From Jaminaea rosea (taxonomy: Eukaryota > Basidiomycota > Exobasidiomycetes > Microstromatales), in the NCBI RefSeq assembly GCF_003144245.1, contig NW_020289979.1:1-64000 (forward strand): a stretch of DNA of 64,000 nt, read 5' to 3'. A program made the position numbers and the translations under genes. Below the pieces are notes generated by a model. That model was given only the letters and a program-made list of their open reading frames with translations. It did no database searches and was not told where the DNA came from. Each line of letters starts with the position of its first letter. Positions within the stretch are counted from its first letter, which is position 1. Below, piece by piece: positions 29,891 to 42,020 of this stretch.

Positions 29891-30401
29891 GTGAGAGGAG
29901 CAGGTGGCAGAATTGCTCGTCCATCCCTTGACAGCCTTGTCCGACAGGGCATCATCGTATCGCGTATTGGTTTTCTCGACTCTCACCAGCATCCAACATA
30001 CCACTATCACTCGCCCCGCTCGCCTTCCACTTCCACACACCTCTCTTCACTCCTTTCTCACTTTGTTTCCATCTCGCTACACGTCATCATTCATACCAAT
30101 GTCGCGGCCTTGCTTTGTCTGAATGCCATCTTACCACCGTCATCATCATCCTCCTCGGGTCAAAGGCGTGAGCAGACTCGCTGGACTGCCAACCTCGCTG
30201 CGCTGCGCACGGACGCGGACAGGCGGAGTCGGCGGCCATGCCACGTGGGTTTCATCTCCGCGTGCCGCTATCCGCTTCCCGCTGCGTCGGTCCTTCCATC
30301 CTGCCCTCTCACAGTTACCATCTCCTCCCTTCCCATCGCTGCCAGACCTCTTCACCCTACGAGCATCTTCCTCTCCCTCCCTGCCGCCTCCACTAGCCGC
30401 A
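29891..30401. other. Intergenic spacer, MATH-BTB 3' flank and NAA10 promoter
   Basis: This 511-bp stretch is between two plus-strand genes. It is pyrimidine-rich on the plus strand, most so just before 30402. Frames crossing it have low-complexity translations. I see no further gene. Confidence 0.5.
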
Positions 30402-31193
30402 ATGGACATCCGACCGGCGCGCCTAGCCGATCTACTCGAGCTACAACGCACCAACTTGCACTGCCTGCCCGAAAACTATACGTTGCGCTATTACCTTTAC
30501 CATAGCCTGACCTGGCCTCAGTTGTCATTTGTGGCCACAGATTCGAAGCAGGTGAGTTCCAGACCTCCTCATCCCAAATGTGGTGCCCATGTCGCTGCTG
30601 AGCTCACTCTTTGCCTCTGGACCTGATCCCTCTTTGCCCCCTCCTCCCCTCCTCAGAGAGTAGTCGGGTATTGTCTCGCAAAAATGGAAGAGGAGCCCAA
30701 GGATGGTATACAGCATGGACATGTGACGAGTATTAGCGTGCTGAGGGGATACAGGAGGCTCGGATTGGCACAGAAACTTATGAGGCAGAGTCGTGAGTGC
30801 GCGAAGCGGAACAGCGGCAACGGCAGCGGCCACCACAGCTACCAATAGGCGGGTATGCTGACATTCTTTCCCACTCATGACTTTCGCTCGCAGAGATGGC
30901 AATGCGGGACGTCTTTGATGCCGAGTTCGTGTCACTACACGTGAGACGGACCAACCGAGCGGCTATTGGTCTCTACAGGGATACGTTGGGCTTCGAGGTG
31001 CACGGCGTAGAGAAGGGGTACTGTGCGTTTGAAGCCCTGGACATAAATTGTGCAATTGCCCATGCGCTGACCATCCTACCTGTTTTCTCGCTCCCCCGTC
31101 CCCTCGCTCGCTTGTACAGACGCTGATGGGGAAGATGCTTTAGCGATGCGGCTCTACCTCCAAAAGGACAAGGGCAAGAGTAGCGAGGTCTAG
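30402..31193 (+). CDS. NAA10: N-terminal acetyltransferase A catalytic subunit Naa10/Ard1
   Basis: The encoded enzyme has 162 residues, from exons 30402-30551, 30657-30792, 30894-31022 and 31120-31193. Naa10 with Naa15 acetylates Ser/Ala/Thr/Gly/Val/Cys N-termini on ribosomes. The N-terminus ([20 protein letters not shown], then [20 protein letters not shown]) is diagnostic of Naa10. The acetyl-CoA loop is [13 protein letters not shown] (R/Q-x-x-G-x-A). [20 protein letters not shown] and the last junction [18 protein letters not shown] complete the GNAT fold. The protein ends soon after the fold, so it lacks the long acidic tail of metazoan Naa10. Phases 0, 1 and 1 are restored at each junction. 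Confidence 0.96.
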
Positions 31194-33178
31194 AGTTGGG
31201 TTGTAGATATCGGCCAGACTAGCCATATGACCCATGCGCATCACTGTCTGCCGACCTGCCTTGCCTACTTCGCTCGTTGGTCTGCTCTTCAATTCTCGAC
31301 TCTCGACCTCTCCATCTTACGTCTCGACCATCAACCTCTCAAGCCCGCTCTCTAGCCTGGCCAATTATGGAAACTCGCGAGGCACGCAGCCTGACGATGG
31401 TGCTCATTCTTTACGAATGCTTGCAACTCTGCATGCCTGAGCGATCCCTGTGGCTAGAGAGGCAGATTCGAGGGGCCATTCGCACTTCCATCATTGCGAG
31501 GATGACGGCCGAGCTTGATGATACGCACCGCGACTCTTCATCCCTATGTAGCCAGCGAGGATGGCAGTGTGGCGGCAAAGGATGCAATTGATGTCAGACA
31601 TGGCGACTGTCAGTCTGCTGTAGTTCGAACAAAAGCTCGGTCGCAATCGCTGTCGCAGTCGCAAAGGCGGGAGGCGGGCTCAGAAAGGCGAGCGGCCTGG
31701 CTACAAGCATCATTGCGGGTTCACCTTATTCGAGAAATGTGAGGGCAGAGCGACTCGTCCGAGTGGCACCTAGCTCTCGATCAAGATCACATCGGCGACA
31801 AACCGATTCATTACAGCGGCCGTGAGCCGTGGCACCGGCTTGCTCGACCGCGGTACCGCTGCGAACGAAGTTGACCGTGACGCTCAACCAACTCGCCGCG
31901 TGGCGAGGCGCGCTCACTCACAGATAGGCTAAATCTACGGCTCAACACACCTCGTCGACATATCCCTCTCCTACTGGTTTACGCTTTGCCACCCGCTTAC
32001 CCTCTGCTCGCATTCTCATCGTCACATTGAGTCGTCTACAAGCTTTGACCCAATCGCAGGCCCGCCTGACACGTTGCCCGCTCCTCCATGTTACCACATC
32101 ACGCCCCTCACTCCGGAACGGAATGCTTGGTCTCGTCTCGTCTCGTCTTCCTTATCTTAGGTTGGCGCCGACGCCCTTGACATGAGAAACCCAGGCGCCA
32201 CAGCTTCCTTCAGCGCAGCGAGACGGCGAGACTCGCGGCGAGGCCCAAGTTGCCGGAGAGAGAGCGAGTGAGGGGAGGGGAGGGGAGGGGAGCATAAGCA
32301 AGCGTCCGCCCGCCCGCCTGCACCGTGCAGCCCCGGCCGGCATCTCGACTCGAGCGTCGAGTAGGACGCGGTCTCTCGATTGGATTTCACAGCAGCGGTG
32401 GGCAGGCGACGCAGCAAGACGACGGCCAACGCGGAGCCCGTCCCTTGTCCTGCTCCTCTGCTCGCTCAAGTGGGAGAGGCCGGCTTCGGATGTTCGCGGG
32501 ACCGGTCGTTGTTGGCAGGCTTGGGCAGGCTTGGGCAGCTTTGGTGGGCCAGGCCGAGCCTAGAGGGGGCGCGGGGGGAGCTGACACAAGCAACCCAGGC
32601 TCGCCCTCGCAGCCTCGCCGGCGGGGGAAAGTCTCGTCTCTCGACTCTTCGTCTTAATTTTTTCACTGGCGCCTCGCCTCTGTGTGCCCCGCTCACCACC
32701 CGCCAGTCCGTGTTCAAGGCACTTGACTCGTCTGCTGCCTTGTGTCTGCCCGTTGCTGCGAGTTGGTGTGTGAGCGCGCCTAGCCCGTCTCCGAGGCGCA
32801 CACCTGATTACAATTGGCGGTCCTTGCGACCCACTTTCGCAGCCTCGCAAGCCTCGCAGCCTCGTACCTTCTTCTTGCCTTTTCCCTCTTTCCTAGTCGC
32901 ACAACTACCTATCCCCTTCACCCGCGACCCATACCAACGACTCGCCACAACCGCCACCAGCGATCTCGAAAGGAGAGGCCTCGTCGTCTCTAAGACGCTG
33001 GACGCCCTACTGCGACACTCGACTCATCACCACCTCGCCACACCCGCGCGCGCATCCATCCGCATCGTCACATAAGCTTCCCTATAGATCGCCAGCCAGC
33101 AACGAGCCCGCGCGAACGATACCAAACACCGCCCTAGCATCACTCGTCTTTAATTCACGCCACGCCACACTAGCAACC
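31194..33178. other. Longest gene-free stretch: NAA10 3' flank and GLT1 upstream region
   Basis: This is 1985 bp with no frame that I can link to a family. It contains a TCTCG repeat at about 32131-32146, a TTATCTTA site at 32153-32160 (reverse complement holds GATAA, a possible GATA-factor site), and a perfect four-tract G run at 32271-32290. A pyrimidine-rich, ACC-rich zone precedes the GLT1 ATG, which suggests a long 5' UTR. A 5' UTR intron is possible. Open frames at 31277-31591 and 32380-33075 look non-coding. Confidence 0.5.
32271..32290 (+). promoter_or_regulatory. Potential G-quadruplex, (AGGGG)4, upstream of GLT1
   Basis: Four G4 tracts are separated by single A residues, the textbook pattern for a very stable parallel G-quadruplex. 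It is about 890 bp before the GLT1 start on the coding strand. Any regulatory role is inference. Confidence 0.55.
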
Positions 33179-36100
33179 ATGGCTCGCAGCCCCGTCATCC
33201 GTACCATTGAGAAGGAGCCAGCCCTCATGCCAGTTCCCGAGGACTCCGAGGAGGTGAGCATATGCGGGCGCGCGGGCGCATGGCGGATGGCAATCGCACG
33301 CAATACTGACTCTTCATCACTCCCCTGCCTCACGCTGGCCAGGCCACCTCGTCGCAGTCATTCTGGGAGAGCGGCTTCGAGGACGTCGAGAGGTCCGGCG
33401 ACTACTGGGCAGGCTCGCTCCCCGCTGCCCAGGGCCTCTACGACCCCGAGAATGAAAAGGACTCCTGCGGTGTAGGTTTCATGTGCCACATCAAGGGAAA
33501 GCCAGCACACAAGATTGTCTCCGACGCAAAGGCGTTGCTCTGCAACATGACCCACCGCGGTGCCGTCGGCGCAGACGCTCGTGATGGTGATGGTGCAGGT
33601 GTCATGACGGGCATCCCAGACGCCTTCTTCAGGCGTGAGGCTGAGAGGGACATTGGCGTCAAGCTGCCCGCTCAGGGTCAGTACGCATCGGGCAATTTGT
33701 TCTTCGACCCAAAGGACGAGGACAAGAGAAAGAAGCAGATTGCCACCTTTGAGAAGCTCGCCTCGGACCTTCACCTTCGCGTCCTTGGCTGGCGTGAGGT
33801 GCCAGTAGACAACTCCATCTTGGGCCCAGCCTCACTCAGCAAGGAGCCCGTCATCCTCCAGCCTTTCGTTGTCCTCACCGACCACTTTGGCAAGACGTCG
33901 ACCGAGTGCGAGAACCCGCAGGCCGACTTCAATCACCAGTACTTTGGCCGCCAGCTCTACGTGCTCCGCAAGTCGGCCACGCACACGCTGGGCCTGCAGA
34001 ACTGGTTCTACGTCTGCTCCCTCTCCCCCTCGAACATCGTCTACAAGGGTCAACTCTCGCCGCGCCAGGTCTACGACTTCTACCACGATCTCAACCACGC
34101 ATTCTACGCCTCGCACTTTGCTCTCGTCCACTCGCGCTTCTCGACCAACACTTTCCCCTCGTGGGACCGCGCTCAGCCTATGCGTTGGGCTGCCCACAAC
34201 GGTGAGATCAACACGATCCGAGGAAACAAGAACTGGATGCGTGCACGAGAGGGTCAGCTGCGATCCGAGACTTTCGGTGACGAGCTCGACATGCTTTACC
34301 CCATCGTCGAGAACGGCGGTTCCGACTCGGCTGCCTTCGACAATGTCCTCGAGCTCCTCGTCGTCAACAACGTCATCACGCTCCCCGAGGCCGTCATGAT
34401 GATGGTGCCCGAGGCATGGCAGGGCAACGAGCACGAGATGGAGCCCGCCAAGGTCGCCTTCTACCAGTGGGCCGCCTGTTTGATGGAGCCGTGGGACGGA
34501 CCTGCCCTCTTCACCTTTGCCGACGGCCGCTACTGCGGTGCCAACCTCGACCGTAATGGTCTGCGCCCGTGCCGATACTGCATCACTGATGATGACATCA
34601 TGGTCTGCGCTTCCGAGACGGGTGCCGTCACCATTGCTCCCGAGCGCATCCTCGCCAAGGGTCGCCTGCAGCCCGGCAAGATGCTCCTCGTCGACACCAT
34701 CGAGGGCCGCGTCATCGACGACCGCGAGCTCAAGCTCACGACCGCCAAGAAGGCCGACTTTGCCGCCTGGATCGAGTCGCAGCTGTTGCGCCTGCCCGAA
34801 GTTATCAGCACCGTCAGCCGTCGCAGCAACATTGCGCCCAAGCTCGTCGATGTGCCCCTGAGCACCGACCCGAGACTCCTCGCCTTTGGCTACACATCTG
34901 AGCAGATTTCGATGCTCATGCTGCCCATGGTCGCCGACGGCAAGGAAGCGCTTGGCTCAATGGGCAACGACGGGGCCCTCGCCTGCTTGGCCAATGCTCC
35001 TCGCCTTACGTATGACTACTTCCGTCAGCTCTTTGCTCAGGTCACCAACCCTCCCATCGACCCCATCCGCGAGGCAGTCGTCATGTCCCTCGTCCAGTAC
35101 GTGGGCCCCGAGGGCAACATCCTCGAGATGCGCCCCGACCAGTGCCACCGCTTGTTGCTCGAGTCGCCCATCCTCGGCCTGCGTGAGATGAATGCGCTCA
35201 AGCAGATGGACAAGGCTCACCCTGACTGGCCTGCTCAGGTCATCGACATCACATTCGACAAGAGCGAGGGCATCGACGGTTACACTCGCGCCCTCGACCG
35301 CATCTCGACGGAGTCTTCGCAGGCTATCCGTGACGGCTACAAGATCGTCGTCCTCTCAGACCGCAATGTTGGCCCTGAGCGCGTCGCCATCTCCTCCCTC
35401 GTCGCGTGCGGTGGTGTGCACCACCACTTGATCCGCAACAAGGACCGTTCCAAGGTTGCCCTCATCGTCGAGACGGCCGAGGCCCGCGAGGTTCACCACT
35501 TCTGTGTACTCGTCGGATACGGTGCCGACGCCATTTGCCCCTGGCTCGCAATCGAGGCCATGTACCGCGTCGCCGCCGAGGGTCTCCTCAAGACGGAGAT
35601 GAGCGACGAGGAGCTCATCAAGAACTACAAGAAGTCCGTTGACGGCGGTATCCTCAAGACGATGTCCAAGATGGGTATCTCGACGCTCCAGTCGTACAAG
35701 GGTGCGCAAATCTTTGAGGCTCTCGGCCTCGACTCGTCCGTCGTTGACCGCTGCTTTGCCGGCACCGCCTCGCGCATCGCTGGCTCCACGTTCGACCTCC
35801 TCGCCATGGACGCCCTCGAGTTCCACGAGCGTGGCTACCCCAGCCGCGACACGATCAGCGTGCCCGGCCTGCCCGAGTCTGGCGAGTACCACTGGCGCGA
35901 TGGCGGAGACGCCCACGTCAACGACCCCGTCTCCATTGCCAATCTGCAAGACGCCGCTCGCGAGAAGAACCAGACTGCCTGGGACGCTTACTCCAAGAGC
36001 GCTACCGAGTCGGTTCGCGGCACCTGCCTGCGTGGTCTCCTTGACTTCCGCTTCGAGGAGGTGCGCCCCATCCCCGTCGACCAGGTTGAGCCGTGGACCG

Positions 36101-39100
36101 AGATCGTCCAGCGCTTCGCCACGGGTGCCATGTCGTACGGCTCCATCTCGATGGAGGCCCACTCGGCGCTTGCGATCGCGATGAACCGTCTTGGCGGCAA
36201 GTCCAACACCGGAGAAGGAGGAGAGGACGCCGAGCGCTCGATCCCTCTGCCCAACGGCGACTCGTTGCGCTCCAAGATCAAGCAGATTGCCTCTGGCCGC
36301 TTCGGTGTCACGTCGTCTTACCTCGCCGACTCTGACCAGCTTCAGATCAAGATGGCCCAGGGTGCCAAGCCCGGAGAGGGTGGTGAGCTGCCCGGCCACA
36401 AGGTCTCGCCCTCGATTGCCAAGACGCGTCACTCGACGGCTGGCGTCGGTCTCATCAGCCCTCCTCCTCACCACGACATTTACTCCATCGAGGACTTGAA
36501 GCAGCTCATCTACGACCTCAAGTGCGCCAACCCTCGCGCTCAGGTCTCCGTCAAGCTCGTCTCAGAGGTCGGCGTCGGTGTCGTCGCCGCGGGTGTCTCC
36601 AAGGCCAAGGCAGACCACATTGTCATCTCTGGCCACGACGGTGGTACAGGTGCCGCTCGATGGTCGTCGATCAAGTACGCTGGTGGTCCCTGGGAGCTCG
36701 GTCTCGCCGAGGCTCACCAGACGCTCGTCCTCAACGACTTGCGTGGCCGTGTCACGGTTCAGACGGACGGTCAGCTCCGCACCGGTCGCGATGTCGCCAT
36801 TGCCTGCATGCTGGGCGCCGAGGAGTTCGGTTTCGCCACCACTGCCCTCATTGCCCTTGGCTGCATCATGATGCGCAAGTGCCACGTCAACACCTGCCCT
36901 GTCGGTATCGCCACTCAGGACCCCGTCCTCCGTGAGAAGTTCGCCGGCGAGCCCGAGCACGTCATCAACTTCTTCTACTACCTGTCGGAGGAGCTGCGTG
37001 GCATCATGGCCAAGCTCGGTATCCGCACCGTCAACGAGCTCGTCGGTCGCTCTGACCTGCTCAAGAAGAACACCAAGGTCGCCATGTCGCCCAAGATGCA
37101 GTCCATCGATCTGTCGCCCCTGCTCAAGCCCGCTCACAAGATGCGCCCTGGCGCTGCTACGTTCAAGATGCGCCAGCAGGACCACCGTCTGTACACTCGA
37201 CTTGACAACAAGCTCATCGAGGAGGCCGAGCCCGCTCTCACCGAGGGCCTGCCCGTGCAGATCGACTGCGAGGTCGTCAACACCGACCGCGCTCTCGGAG
37301 CCACGCTCTCGTACAAGGTCTCGAAGCTCTACGGCGAGGAGGGTCTCAACCGCGACACGATCCACGTCAACGCCAAGGGCAGCGCTGGTCAGTCGCTCGG
37401 TGCCTTCTTGGCCCCCGGCATCACCATCGAGCTCGAGGGCGACGCCAACGACTACGTCGGCAAGGGCATGTCTGGCGGCCGCATCATCGTCTACCCGCCA
37501 AAGGGCTCGGCATTCAAGGCTTCGGAGAACATCATCGTCGGCAACGTCTGCCTCTACGGTGCCACCTCGGGCAATGCCTACTTCAATGGTATCGCCGCCG
37601 AGCGCTTCGCTGTCCGCAACTCGGGTGCCCATGCCGTCGTCGAGGGTGTCGGTGACCACGGCTGTGAGTACATGACGGGCGGACGAGTCGTCATTCTCGG
37701 CCCTACTGGTCGCAACTTTGCCGCCGGTATGTCCGGAGGTATCGCCTACGTTCTCGACATGCACCGCGACTTTTCGTACAAGTGCAACCCGGAGACGGTC
37801 GAGCTTGGCCCCATCAAGGACCCCGCCGAGATTGCAGAGCTGCGCAACCTCATCGAGAATCACCGCCACTACACCGACTCCTCGGTCGCTGCGGCCGTGC
37901 TGCGCGACTTTGCCCACCTCCTGCCCCGCTTCGTCCGCGTCATGCCCGTTGACTACAAGCGTGTCCTCGAGGAGGAGGCCGCCAAGGCCGCCGCCGAGAA
38001 GAAGCGCAACAGCCACGTCGACCTCCTTGGCACGCTCTCGCGCCACGGCTCGCAGGTCGACGTCTCGCTCAAGGACGACGACAAGGCGTCTGACATTGAC
38101 GTCGGCTCTGGCAACGTGCGCGACAAGGCTGAGCCTGCTGTTTTGGACCTCGAGGACTCGATGGTCGACGATGAGACGGCCAAGGCTCGCATGGGCAAGC
38201 TCGACAAGTCGCGCGGCTTCATCAAGTACCGCCGTCTTGCAGAGCACTACCGCAACCCGGCCAAGCGCGTCAAGGACTTCAAGGAGCTCTCCACTCGTCT
38301 CACCGAGAACGAGCTCAAGCAGCAGACGTCGCGCTGCATGGATTGTGGTGTGCCGTTCTGCCAGTCCGACACGGGCTGCCCCATCTCAAATGTCATCCCC
38401 AAGTGGAACGACCTCGTCTTCAAGGGTCAGTGGCAGGACGCTCTCAACAAGCTGCTCCTTACCAACAACTTCCCCGAGTTCACTGGTCGCGTCTGCCCCG
38501 CTCCCTGCGAATCTGCTTGCGTCCTTGGCATCATCGAGCAGCCCGTTGGTATCAAGTCGATCGAGTGCGCCATCATCGACAAGGGATGGGAGATGGGCTG
38601 GATGGTCCCTCGCCCCCCTCAGGTTCGCACGGGCAAGACGGTCGCCATCATTGGCTCTGGCCCCGCCGGTCTCTCTGCCGCTGACCAGCTCAACCGCGCT
38701 GGCCACTCGGTCACCGTCTACGAGCGCGCCGACAAGATTGGTGGCCTCCTCTACTACGGTATCCCCAATATGAAGCTCGACAAGAACGTCGTCGCTCGCC
38801 GTGTCCAGCTCATGGCTGACGAGGGCGTCCAATTCGTCACGTCCGTCGAAGTCGGCAAGGACCTCGACGCCGCCCAGCTGCACCAGCAGAACGATGCCGT
38901 CGTCTTTGCCACGGGTGCCACCTGGCCGCGCGACCTCAAGCTCCCCGGCCGCGATGCAGACGGCGTCGCCTTTGCCATGTCCTACCTCACCTCTGCGACC
39001 AAGTGCGTCGACAAGGGCCTCACCGACGCTGCCATCAACGAGCACATGGCCGGTCTCAACCCGGCAGGCAAGCACGTAGTCGTCATCGGTGGTGGTGACA

Positions 39101-39768
39101 CGGGCAACGACTGTATCGGCACCTCGGTCCGCATGGGCGCTGCGTCGGTCACCAACCTCGAGCTCCTCCCTCAACCTCCCGAGGCTCGCGCTCGTGACAA
39201 CCCTTGGCCTCAGTACGCCCGCATCTTCCGTACCGACTATGGTCACACGGAGGTGACGGACCGCTTCGGTAAGGACCCGAGGCGTTACTGCACCACGACG
39301 AAGGAGTTCGTCAAGGATGCTGAGGGCAAGCTGGTGGCTCTGAAGATTGCTCGTGTTGACTGGCAGAAGGACAAGAGTGGCAAGTGGAACATGGGACTCA
39401 TTGAAGGCTCTGAGGAAGAGATCCCATGCAACATTTGTCTCCTCGCCATGGGCTTTTTGGGCCCCACTCCCGAATGCCACCTCCCAGGTCTCGACCTCGA
39501 CGGAAGGTCGAACATTGCTGCACCATTTGATGGTCCACGAGCATTCCAGACGAACCTGGACCGCGTATGGGCTTGTGGCGATGCACGTCGTGGACAGAGT
39601 CTCGTGGTTTGGGCTATCTCGGAGGGCCGCCGCCTGGCTGCGTCGCTGGACAAGCATTTGCAGGGAAATACTAGGCTGCCGTGGGCTGGTGGTATTCCTC
39701 AACGTTCCTGGGCCGCATACAAGGCCGGGGCGCCTACGGGAAAGGCGATTGCTGCGCAGGCGGCTTGA
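33179..39768 (+). CDS. GLT1: NADH-dependent glutamate synthase (GOGAT)
   Basis: The encoded enzyme has 2166 residues, from exons 33179-33253 and 33343-39768. Glt1 makes two glutamates from glutamine and 2-oxoglutarate with NADH, completing the GS/GOGAT ammonium route. It is the fused large-plus-small-subunit form (yeast is 2145). After a propeptide, the class II amidotransferase nucleophile is Cys67 (KDSCGVGF). The FMN/2-oxoglutarate domain contains SGHDGGTGAARWSSIKYAGG and the 3Fe-4S motif CHVNTCPVGIATQ (about residue 1205). The GltB alpha-helix domain contains GMSGGRIIVYPP and GGRVVILGPTGRNFAAGMSG. The GltD part has 4Fe-4S clusters (CMDCGVPFC near 1690; CPAPCESAC), an FAD site (GSGPAGLSAADQLN) and an NADH site (VIGGGDTGNDC). 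Codon use is extremely C-ended until about 39200, then relaxes. Confidence 0.98.
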
Positions 39769-40458
39769 GTTGAGGAGATGTAGAGGATAGACGGAAGAGG
39801 TGGTTCCGAGTCGTGTTTCTCTTGCGGTTCGCTGTCGTGTTTGTCTTGTTTCGGAAATTGAAGAAAAGTTTAACGCAAGTCAGATTGAGCATTGTGACCG
39901 TGCAAGATCGAAGTTTCACTAACCTCAATGGGCGCTTCCTGCTCAACTCGGCCTGATTTGATCAGCCCACGACCTGAGTATGCCAGCAGGGAGGAGGGAA
40001 CGCATTCTTCGTCGAAACCAGTACCCTCACTACAGATCCATTGAAGCCGGAGGTGCGCTTAGCAGTTCATCCCTTCACTGCTGGGAGAAAAAGAGGAGGG
40101 CCAGTGAGGTGTCGAATTCCTTTCTCTGGCGACTCATATTTCTATGGTCATAGAGCTTAATGACGATACACTGTGTAGCTGTGTGTTGGTGCGTCCCTCG
40201 AGTGGAAGGTGGAACGGGCGTGACACGAAATCACCGTAGACGTTCCTCCTTTGGCACCTCTTTTGCTTGCGCGTCCGTGCGTCCGTGCGTCGCTGCATCG
40301 CATCGCGTGGAGGCAGACCAGAGAGACGAAGCGCGGGACCCCGCACCCGCTGGCCCGCTTCGACGTGCGTCTGCGTCTGCGTCTGCGTCTGCTTCCTTCC
40401 ACTTGCTCCTCCTCCTCCCTTTGCTCCTTCTCTCTCCACCAGCTCACATCTCATCGAC
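39769..40458. other. Intergenic spacer, GLT1 3' flank and promoter of the paraoxonase-like gene
   Basis: The stretch is 690 bp between two plus-strand genes. The GLT1-proximal part is less GC-rich (39830-39900). The distal part has a GTGCGTCC repeat near 40275-40293 and four TGCGTC copies at 40366-40389. I see no gene. Confidence 0.5.
40366..40389 (+). repeat. (TGCGTC)4 direct repeat upstream of the paraoxonase-like gene
   Basis: Four perfect copies end 69 bp before the start codon. The same hexamer is repeated three times in the ERG1 promoter. Confidence 0.85.
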
Positions 40459-41920
40459 ATGGCTCCCCTCCCCCTCCCCGCCCTCTTTGGCATCCTGACC
40501 GCCGTAGGTCTAGCAGCCATCTACCCCACCGTCTCCCCCGTCGTCCGCCTCTTCTACCCGAAACCCTTTGGCGACCACCAAAACGATGCGTGCTCCGTGA
40601 TCCCCACCCTGAGGACGTGCGAACAACTCTGGATCGACCAACCCACAGGCCTTCTGTATGCAGCGTGTGCGGGCACCCCCGAGGCGAGGAAGACTTGGTT
40701 CCCTTGTACGGATTCGTGGGATGCGCAGGGCCGCAGCAGTGAGGACTATCTTGCTGTTGTGGATACGAGGAAGGGGGGAACGTGGGAAGAGAAGACGACG
40801 AGGGTTAGGCTGGATGGGTTTCATGGTCTCTTTGGAGAGGGTGAGCGGCGCGCTCAATGTGGGATAGTGCTCCCTCATCTCAGCTCACAACTGTCTTCTT
40901 GCGCGCACAGGATCCTTCACATCGCACGGCTTCGGCGTATGGCAAGACCCTACATCATCATCTGACACCGAGACAATTCGCCTCTTCCTCGTCAACCACC
41001 GCCCCTCCATCGACTATGCGGCTCCAGGCGGTCCGACACTGGTCGACAACCCGGCAGTCAATGGTTTCAACTCGACGATCGAGATCTTCGAGACTACCCT
41101 GGGATCAGACGTGGCGCACCACGTCAGGACTGTTGCTCACCCACTCGTGCGCACGCCAAACGATGTAGAGCCTGATGGGCCGGATAGCTTCTATGTCACC
41201 AATGACCACCATGTCAAGACTGGGTGGAGGAAGGAGTTGGACCTGCTCCTGCCCCTCACCGACGTCGTCTACTGCGGTAGTGAGGCCGAAGGATGCAAAG
41301 TTGCACTCAAGAAGGCGCATTGTGAGTGCGCGGCTCGAGTCACGAGATACATCTAGTGCCGCTCTCTTGCTCCAGAAGCTAAATCTTTTCCCTTCCACCT
41401 CACTCCGCCAGACGCAAACGGCATCGCCTCTCACGCAAATCGCAAAGACCCCACCCTCCCCCGCACCTACTACCTCTCCCAAACGGCCTCCTCAGCCCAC
41501 CTCGTCCTCCAACCACAGACGGACCACACCCTCTCCCTCCTCGACTCGATCGACATCCCCTTGGCATCGGACAACGTCTATGTCTCACCCGTCTCTCATG
41601 CAGCTTATTTCGCCTGGTTCCCCAACGCGCTCCAACTGACCAGCAAGCACTTCAAGTCCCCACGAGAGTATGGTAGCCCCGCACTTGTAGGGAGGGTGGA
41701 ACTCAATGATCCTCGAAAGGATAGGGAGGCCTTCTTTGGTGAGAAGTATAGGGTAGCACGTGTAGTCGAGGACGATTCGACTGATCCGGAGAGTCCGAGC
41801 GGGATCACTGGGGCGGCCGTTGATGAGGTCGACAAGGTCGTGTACATGGGCGGAGTCTTTTCCGAGAAGACGTGGGCGTGCAAGGTCAAGGACGTGCGTG
41901 GGGAGAAGGTCAAGTTTTGA
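40459..41920 (+). CDS. Paraoxonase/arylesterase-like (SMP-30-type) beta-propeller protein
   Basis: The encoded protein has 433 residues, from exons 40459-40840, 40911-41321 and 41412-41920. It resembles fungal members of the paraoxonase family, calcium-dependent six-bladed propellers with lactonase or esterase activity. Residues 6-32 are a hydrophobic signal anchor, so the protein is probably ER-lumenal or extracellular but membrane-tethered, as in PON1. Family motifs are LFLVNHRPS (the PON VNH box), PNDVEPDGPDSFYVTNDHH (the PND and TND calcium-site Asn/Asp residues) and the junction-restored YANGI. Conserved cysteines lie near the N-terminus (CSVIPTLRTC) and in the second exon. Phases 1 and 1 hold. 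The last exon acceptor is set at 41411, because the nearer upstream AG would create a stop. The substrate is unknown. Each exon starts C-rich and ends G-rich. Confidence 0.85.
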
Positions 41921-42020
41921 GCAGCCTGGCGTGGCGCGAGAGCATGTATATCGACATTGGGATGTGCAAAGATGGAAATCAAAACAGGACACGAATTCCG
42001 ATGGAGCCGCCACAGCATGC

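Noticed and set aside
32380-33075. 231-codon plus-strand frame upstream of GLT1
   Set aside because: The translation is low-complexity, the codon use differs from real genes here, and it ends just before the GLT1 leader. A transcribed leader is more likely.
36562-38247. Long open frame (about 560 codons) on the strand opposite GLT1
   Set aside because: GLT1 uses almost only C-ended codons, which removes stops from an opposite frame. The translation is Val/Leu/Asp/Arg-rich with no family features. The same applies to 38386-39702 and 35356-36474 on the minus strand.
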